In this document: positions 15,430-19,314 of the stretch, piece after piece
Layout of the letters: each line of letters starts with the position of its first letter
Numbering within the stretch: position 1 is the first letter of the stretch
NCBI GenBank assembly: GCA_947458575.1
Contig: CANHBE010000020.1
Coordinates: 1 to 19,314 of the forward strand
Direction of reading: 5' to 3'
From: Flavobacteriaceae bacterium
Lineage (GTDB): Bacteria; Bacteroidota; Bacteroidia; Flavobacteriales; Flavobacteriaceae
DNA: 19,314 bases
Position numbers and translations under genes: made by a program
The notes under the pieces: model-generated
Told to the model about the DNA's origin: nothing
Database searches by the model: none
What the model saw: only the letters and a program-made list of their open reading frames with translations

Positions 15430-15541
15430 TTGGGCGTGACCGCGCCTGAAAAAGGCGGGTCGGGCTTTCGGCACTCGCTGTCCCGATTTCCTGCGTCATC
15501 GGAACGAGCTCAAACAAAGCCTCAATCCCTCACGCAACCCG
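15430..15541. repeat. Structured intergenic element between hemE and hemF (flavobacterial repeat type)
   Basis: This 110-bp stretch is clearly more GC-rich than the surrounding DNA and is non-coding. Closing arms GCGTGA (15434-15439) and TCACGC (15530-15535) bracket at least two internal hairpins. The first pairs CGCC (15443-15446) with GGCG (15454-15457), extended past a one-base bulge by ACC/GGT. The second nests CCGAT/ATCGG (15483-15487 with 15498-15502) inside CTCG/CGAG (15474-15477 with 15505-15508). The blocks GGGCGTG, GGTCGGGCTTTCG, CACTCGCT and CAATCCCTCACGCA resemble, from memory, a short element dispersed between genes in flavobacterial genomes. No transposase or target duplication is seen. 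Confidence 0.65.
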
Positions 15542-15563
15542 CAGTCAACCAACAACAGACAAA

Positions 15564-16466
15564 ATGAAAGACATTTTCTATAATTACATCAAGAACCTTC
15601 AAGATAAAATCTGTCTTGGCTTAGAAACCGTCGATGGTCAGTCAAAATTCCGTGAAGATCTTTGGCAACGACCAGAAGGCGGCGGCGGCAGAACGCGTGT
15701 GATCGAGAAGGGAAAAGTTTTCGAGAAAGGCGGTGTAAATATTTCTGCTGTTCATGGCAAGTTGCCTGAAGCCATGCAAAGAATGTTTAATGTTGGGGAA
15801 ACAGATTTTTTCGCCTGCGGGTTGAGTCTTGTCATTCATCCAAAAAGTCCAATGGTGCCAACGGTTCATGCCAATTGGCGTTATTTCGAAATGTATGATG
15901 ATCAAGGTAATATTATCCAACAATGGTTCGGTGGCGGACAAGATCTTACGCCTTATTATTTGTTCGACGAAGATGCGACACACTTTCATCAAATTTGTAA
16001 AACCGCGTGCGACAAACATAATCCTGAGTTTTATCCCAAGTACAAAAAACAATGCGATCAGTATTTTTGGAATGCACATCGCCACGAAGCAAGAGGTATC
16101 GGTGGTTTGTTTTTCGATTATTGCAAAGCAACCAATGAGATGTCGATGAAGAATTGGTTTGATTTTGTCTCAGAAGTAGGTAATAGTTTCCTTGAAGCGT
16201 ATGTCCCGATTGTCGAAAGAAGGAAAGAAATACCGTATTCGGAAGCCCAAAGAACTTGGCAAGAAATCCGCCGCGGTCGCTACGTTGAGTTCAATCTCGT
16301 GCATGACAAAGGCACTTTATTTGGCCTCAAAACCAATGGTCGGATAGAGAGTATTCTGATGAGTTTACCTCCTCACGTACAATGGGTTTATGATTTTCAT
16401 CCGGAAAAAGGAAGTGAAGAGGAAAGGTTAGTTTCAGTATTAATGAATCCGAAACAGTGGATATAA
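15564..16466 (+). CDS. hemF: Oxygen-dependent coproporphyrinogen III oxidase
   Basis: Oxidatively decarboxylates two propionates of coproporphyrinogen III to vinyl groups, using oxygen, and gives protoporphyrinogen IX. Family signatures are RPEGGGGRTRVIEKGKVFEKGGVN (36-59), VHANWRYFEM (101-110), WFGGGQDLTPYY (121-132) and HRHEARGIGGLFFDY (172-186) with conserved histidines. Length of 300 residues is normal. The oxygen requirement fits an aerobic lifestyle; no oxygen-independent HemN is encoded in the window. Its last codons overlap the proposed GTG start of the following DUF4421 gene by 10 bases. Confidence 0.97.
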   Translation: MKDIFYNYIKNLQDKICLGLETVDGQSKFREDLWQRPEGGGGRTRVIEKGKVFEKGGVNISAVHGKLPEAMQRMFNVGETDFFACGLSLVIHPKSPMVPTVHANWRYFEMYDDQGNIIQQWFGGGQDLTPYYLFDEDATHFHQICKTACDKHNPEFYPKYKKQCDQYFWNAHRHEARGIGGLFFDYCKATNEMSMKNWFDFVSEVGNSFLEAYVPIVERRKEIPYSEAQRTWQEIRRGRYVEFNLVHDKGTLFGLKTNGRIESILMSLPPHVQWVYDFHPEKGSEEERLVSVLMNPKQWI

Positions 16467-17395
16467 AAGCGTCGTTTCTGTCATCTATTTTCGGATTTTG
16501 TTGTTTTGCCCAAGATAACCCGAAAGTTAACACCTATTTTAAATCGTATGATGAAAAAGTAATTGCCAGTTTATACGTTTTGAATACATCAAACAGTTTT
16601 GAAGCCATAGTCAATAGTGAGGGAACTAGAAGACGCTTTGAGTTTGTGCCCAACCGGCGCTCACAAATAGGCGCGAGTTTAAGTTATAAATTTATTGATG
16701 TAAGCTACGGACTAGCTCCAAAGTTTATTGAAGACAACAAAGACAATAAAGGCTCCAAGTTTTTAACTTTCGATACTAGATTTTACCTCAAAAGGTGGGC
16801 GCAAAGCATACTGTTTATCAATCAAACCGGGTTTAATATTAATGACGGTGAAATTGAAATTGCTTTTCCAAAGTTTCGATCGACCAAAATAGGCGGAGTC
16901 ACATCCTATGTTTGTAATGATAAATTTTCATTCAGAACATTGGCCAATCAAAGGCAATGGCAGACTAAAAGCGCCGGCAGTTTTATACCATCGCTAGCCT
17001 TCGTTTATACCAACCTCGATTTGAACGATTCGACTGGTAATACACACAGCGATATTTATACAGTTTCATTGGCGCCTTCCTATTTCTATAATTGGGTGAT
17101 TGACGAGCATTTGCTGATAGCATCAGGCATATCTGTTGGCGCCGGTATAACAAGCATTGATCGCGACGTTTATCCCGTATACGAATTTCGCGGGAATCTT
17201 AAAGTTGCCTATAATTCCGATTCGTTTTTTACCTTTATGCGAATAAACACACTCAATTTTATTCAAGATGACCAAGCGGAAATTCAACTCAATGACAACT
17301 TAACCGTACTGAATTTTGTGATTGGATATCGCTTTAATCCACCTAAAAAAGTACAAGAAGTTTATCAAAAAGTGACCAAGAAAATAGGGCTCTAA
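16457..17395 (+). CDS. DUF4421-type outer-membrane beta-barrel protein, function unknown
   Basis: Exported protein of 312 residues. A hydrophobic leader (DIKASFLSSIFGFCCFAQ) is followed by alternating polar/hydrophobic strands with many aromatic residues, and the mature part resembles DUF4421 proteins of Bacteroidota (YFKSYDEKVIASLYVLNTSN and GLAPKFIEDNKDNKGSKF near the N-terminus). A barrel in the outer membrane is likely; there is no plug or TonB box. No ATG precedes the signal peptide; the only fitting start is GTG at 16457, within the last codons of hemF, which implies translational coupling. It lies between hemF and hemB, 18 bp before the latter. A heme-related role is possible from position only. 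Confidence 0.75.
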   Translation: MDIKASFLSSIFGFCCFAQDNPKVNTYFKSYDEKVIASLYVLNTSNSFEAIVNSEGTRRRFEFVPNRRSQIGASLSYKFIDVSYGLAPKFIEDNKDNKGSKFLTFDTRFYLKRWAQSILFINQTGFNINDGEIEIAFPKFRSTKIGGVTSYVCNDKFSFRTLANQRQWQTKSAGSFIPSLAFVYTNLDLNDSTGNTHSDIYTVSLAPSYFYNWVIDEHLLIASGISVGAGITSIDRDVYPVYEFRGNLKVAYNSDSFFTFMRINTLNFIQDDQAEIQLNDNLTVLNFVIGYRFNPPKKVQEVYQKVTKKIGL

Positions 17396-17413
17396 ACTTT
17401 TAAAAATATAACT

Positions 17414-18403
17414 ATGTTTCCTTTAAGAAGAAATCGCCGCCTACGAACTAACGAGGCCATTCGTTCACTTGTTCGCGAAACCATTATTTCTCCCAACGAC
17501 TTTATTGTGCCTCTTTTTGCTGTGGAAGGAAAAGGTATAAAAGAAGAAATTCCCTCCATGCCCAATTATTTTCGATTGAGTCTTGACAATATCGAGAAAG
17601 AAGTGCAAGAACTTTGGAAACTCGGCTTAAAGTCAGTGCTGCTTTTCGTCAAAGTACCCGACCATCTCAAAGACAACAAAGGCACCGAAGCTCTCAACCC
17701 CAACGGTTTGATGCAACGCGCTATCAAAACTATCAAAAACGCAACGCCCGGAATGGTGGTGATGACCGATGTGGCATTAGATCCATTCTCTTCCTTTGGC
17801 CACGATGGCATCATAGAAAATGGTCAAATTGCGAACGACATCACATCGGCAATATTAGCGGAAATGAGCGTTTCGCATGCCGAAGCTGGAGCCGATTTCG
17901 TAGCACCCAGCGATATGATGGACGGGCGAATACTCGAAATACGCGACGCCTTGGAAGATGCAGGTTACATCAATACCGGAATTCTTTCCTACAGCGCCAA
18001 ATACGCTTCTGCGCACTACGGCCCATTTCGCGATGCACTCGATAGCGCACCTGTCGATTTGCAAAACATTCCCAAAGACAAGAAAACCTACCAAATGGAT
18101 TACCACAATCGTATCGAAGCTATTCGTGAAACCCTCATGGACATCGAAGAAGGCGCCGACATAGTGATGGTAAAACCCGGAATTGCTTATCTCGACATAG
18201 TGCGTGAAGTAAAGAATGCCGTGGAAGTTCCCGTTGCTGTATACCAAGTTTCAGGCGAATATGCTATGATCAAAGCGGCTTCGGAACGCGGCTGGCTTGA
18301 TCACGACGCGGTAATGATGGAGCAAGTCACGGCAATAAAGAGAGCAGGAGCAGATATGATTGCGAGTTATTTCGCCAAAGACGTTGTCAAATTAATTTCT
18401 TAG
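17414..18403 (+). CDS. hemB: Delta-aminolevulinic acid dehydratase (porphobilinogen synthase), non-zinc type
   Basis: Condenses two 5-aminolevulinate molecules to porphobilinogen. The Schiff-base lysines are Lys196 in LSYSAKYASAHYGPF and Lys254 in VMVKPGIAYLDI. At the metal site the sequence reads DVALDPFSSFGHDG (119-132) with aspartates where zinc-dependent enzymes carry three cysteines, so it belongs to the Mg-dependent class. Length of 329 residues is normal. The start ATG is preceded by an AT-rich leader without a Shine-Dalgarno sequence. It catalyses an early step but sits late in the operon, after hemF and the DUF4421 gene. The cytochrome c gene begins one base after its stop codon. Confidence 0.97.
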   Translation: MFPLRRNRRLRTNEAIRSLVRETIISPNDFIVPLFAVEGKGIKEEIPSMPNYFRLSLDNIEKEVQELWKLGLKSVLLFVKVPDHLKDNKGTEALNPNGLMQRAIKTIKNATPGMVVMTDVALDPFSSFGHDGIIENGQIANDITSAILAEMSVSHAEAGADFVAPSDMMDGRILEIRDALEDAGYINTGILSYSAKYASAHYGPFRDALDSAPVDLQNIPKDKKTYQMDYHNRIEAIRETLMDIEEGADIVMVKPGIAYLDIVREVKNAVEVPVAVYQVSGEYAMIKAASERGWLDHDAVMMEQVTAIKRAGADMIASYFAKDVVKLIS

Positions 18404-18404
18404 T

Positions 18405-18773
18405 ATGAAGGAGATAGGACTGGTTTTCTTGCTTGTTTTCACCATTTCTTGCAAGAGAGAATCTGAAAAACCGTTAGATAAAGAGACTTCAAAAACTCCC
18501 ATAGCTTTCGGTAAAGAGCTTTTTGAAAGTAAAGGCAATTGTGTTGCTTGTCACTTAAAAGATCAGAAAGTGATAGGTCCAAGTATTGTAGAAATAGCAA
18601 AAACCTACAAAACGCAAAATGCGGATATTGTTGCTTTCTTGAAAGAAGAGGCCAAACCAATCGTCGACCCATCGCAATATGAAGTGATGAAAACCAATTT
18701 TGCGATCACCAAAAAGATGAGCGACGAAGAGCTGAAGGCAATAGAAGCGTATATCTACTCCAGTTTGAAATAG
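18405..18773 (+). CDS. Small lipoprotein c-type cytochrome
   Basis: Electron carrier of 122 residues. The N-terminus MKEIGLVFLLVFTISC is a lipoprotein signal with Cys16 as the likely lipidated residue, so it should be membrane-anchored and face the periplasm. Covalent heme attachment is at CVACH (46-50), and the distal ligand is probably Met95 in YEVMKTNF. The layout is that of class I (cytochrome c551/c552-like) monoheme proteins. The lipobox is imperfect, with Thr at -3. It starts 1 bp after hemB and is probably the last gene of the heme operon, so heme supply and a heme-using protein may be produced together. Confidence 0.9.
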   Translation: MKEIGLVFLLVFTISCKRESEKPLDKETSKTPIAFGKELFESKGNCVACHLKDQKVIGPSIVEIAKTYKTQNADIVAFLKEEAKPIVDPSQYEVMKTNFAITKKMSDEELKAIEAYIYSSLK

Positions 18774-18866
18774 AAATTTTTTTTGCCCTTGCAGAGTGTA
18801 TAGTTCTTAAAGGGTTTAGTGAGATTTATGTTGTGGAGGTTACTAACTATAAGGTACATTTACACG

Positions 18867-19314
18867 ATGGAAACCACTTACATCAAGACGCCACTCGGAA
18901 TCGCAAAAATTAGCGGAGATGATAACGGTATTGTAGCCATATCTATTCTCGATGAAGGTAATCCCTGCAAAAAAACACCTCATGTTTTAAAGAGAGCTGT
19001 CAACCAACTTCAGGAATATTTCGAAGGTAAACGCACCCAATTCGATTTTAAACTACAGCCTCAAGGAACAGAATTCCAACAAAAAGTATGGCAAGCTTTA
19101 CTCGAAATCCCATTCGGAAAAACCTGCTCTTATATGGACTTATCCAAAAAACTTGGCGATGTCAAAGCCATTCGAGCTGTAGCTTCTGCCAATGGCAAAA
19201 ACCCATTGTGGATTGTCGTTCCTTGTCATCGCATAATTGGAACCAATGGCTCACTTACGGGCTATGCTGGTGGTTTGTGGCGTAAAAAATGGTTGTTGGA
19301 GCATGAATGTCCTA
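18867..19314 (+). CDS. ogt: Methylated-DNA--protein-cysteine methyltransferase (partial, runs off right edge)
   Basis: Suicidal repair protein that takes methyl or alkyl groups from O6-alkylguanine in DNA. I translated the frame from ATG 18867 to the window end: 149 residues with no stop. It starts METTYIKTPLGIAKISGDD and contains FQQKVWQALLEIPFGKTCSY, AIRAVASANGKNP and the active-site VPCHRIIGTNG, followed by LTGYAGGLWRKKWLLEHE. All core motifs are therefore present and only the extreme C-terminus may be lacking. A weak TACATTTA (18855-18862) resembles a -7 element, but it would leave almost no leader. It lies 93 bp after the cytochrome gene and is probably a separate unit. Confidence 0.93.
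   Translation, partial: METTYIKTPLGIAKISGDDNGIVAISILDEGNPCKKTPHVLKRAVNQLQEYFEGKRTQFDFKLQPQGTEFQQKVWQALLEIPFGKTCSYMDLSKKLGDVKAIRAVASANGKNPLWIVVPCHRIIGTNGSLTGYAGGLWRKKWLLEHECP

Noticed and set aside
15346..15567. Possible small gene covering the hemE-hemF gap
   Set aside because: The frame mostly translates the folded repeat-like element and the end of hemE; composition and hairpins indicate non-coding DNA.
15642..16085. 147-codon open frame on the minus strand inside hemF
   Set aside because: It lies wholly antisense to a well-conserved gene, has no recognisable domain, and is best explained by the codon pattern of hemF.
17614..18045. 143-codon plus-strand frame inside hemB in another phase
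   Set aside because: The translation is arginine- and serine-rich with no motif, and it overlaps the highly conserved HemB reading frame.
17855..18247. 130-codon minus-strand frame inside hemB
   Set aside because: Antisense shadow of hemB with no start context or domain.
14394..18403. Horizontal acquisition of hemE-hemB because parts look more GC-rich
   Set aside because: The difference is modest and limited to strongly conserved genes, and the order and family match the rest of the pathway; no flanking mobile sequences were found.
18774..18830. CCCTT/AAGGG inverted repeat with a T run after the cytochrome gene as a terminator
   Set aside because: The T run precedes the hairpin instead of following it, and the 5-bp stem has a long loop, so it is not convincing as an intrinsic terminator.

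Overview
The window reads as chromosomal DNA from a Flavobacteriaceae-type member of the Bacteroidota. The evidence is an AT-rich composition, a RecA whose N-terminus has the flavobacterial form (MSSEKEAKLKALQ...), several upstream elements of the TAnnTTTG type used by the Bacteroidota sigma factor, few Shine-Dalgarno sequences, and a DUF4421 protein. No mobile element, CRISPR array, tRNA or rRNA was found.

Bases 1-5831 are a housekeeping block: the last 20 codons of dprA, convergent trpS, a PlsC-type acyltransferase, recA (sharing a bidirectional terminator with that acyltransferase), an exported TPR protein, a second PlsC-type acyltransferase, and a plant-type soluble acyl-ACP desaturase that ends in a strong intrinsic terminator. 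The two acyltransferases and the desaturase point to membrane phospholipid synthesis and fatty-acid unsaturation. An HD-domain phosphohydrolase follows (5842-6495).

Bases 6503-18773 are dominated by heme biosynthesis, in two arms that diverge from a 229-bp regulatory region at 11252-11480. The leftward arm is an AraC-family regulator, hemH, a hemJ-like gene, an orphan HAMP sensor histidine kinase and an enoyl-CoA hydratase; the last four are separated by only 1-3 bp. The rightward arm is hemA-hemC-hemD-hemE-[structured intergenic element]-hemF-DUF4421 gene-hemB-lipoprotein cytochrome c. Together they encode the C5 pathway from glutamyl-tRNA to protoheme by the protoporphyrin route (HemA, B, C, D, E, F, J, H). 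Only HemL and the glutamyl-tRNA synthetase are missing. HemF needs oxygen and HemB is of the type without zinc cysteines.

The divergent control region is the most interesting non-coding part. It has a perfect 19-bp palindrome just after the likely hemA -7 element. It also has an exact 11-bp direct repeat, one copy on the regulator's own start codon and one upstream of the hemA promoter, 146 bp apart. A partial ogt-type DNA methyltransferase gene closes the window.

I see no clearly new defence or mobile system. The parts most likely to be undescribed are the regulatory layout of the heme locus, the kinase and DUF4421 protein embedded in it, and the folded repeat-like element between hemE and hemF.
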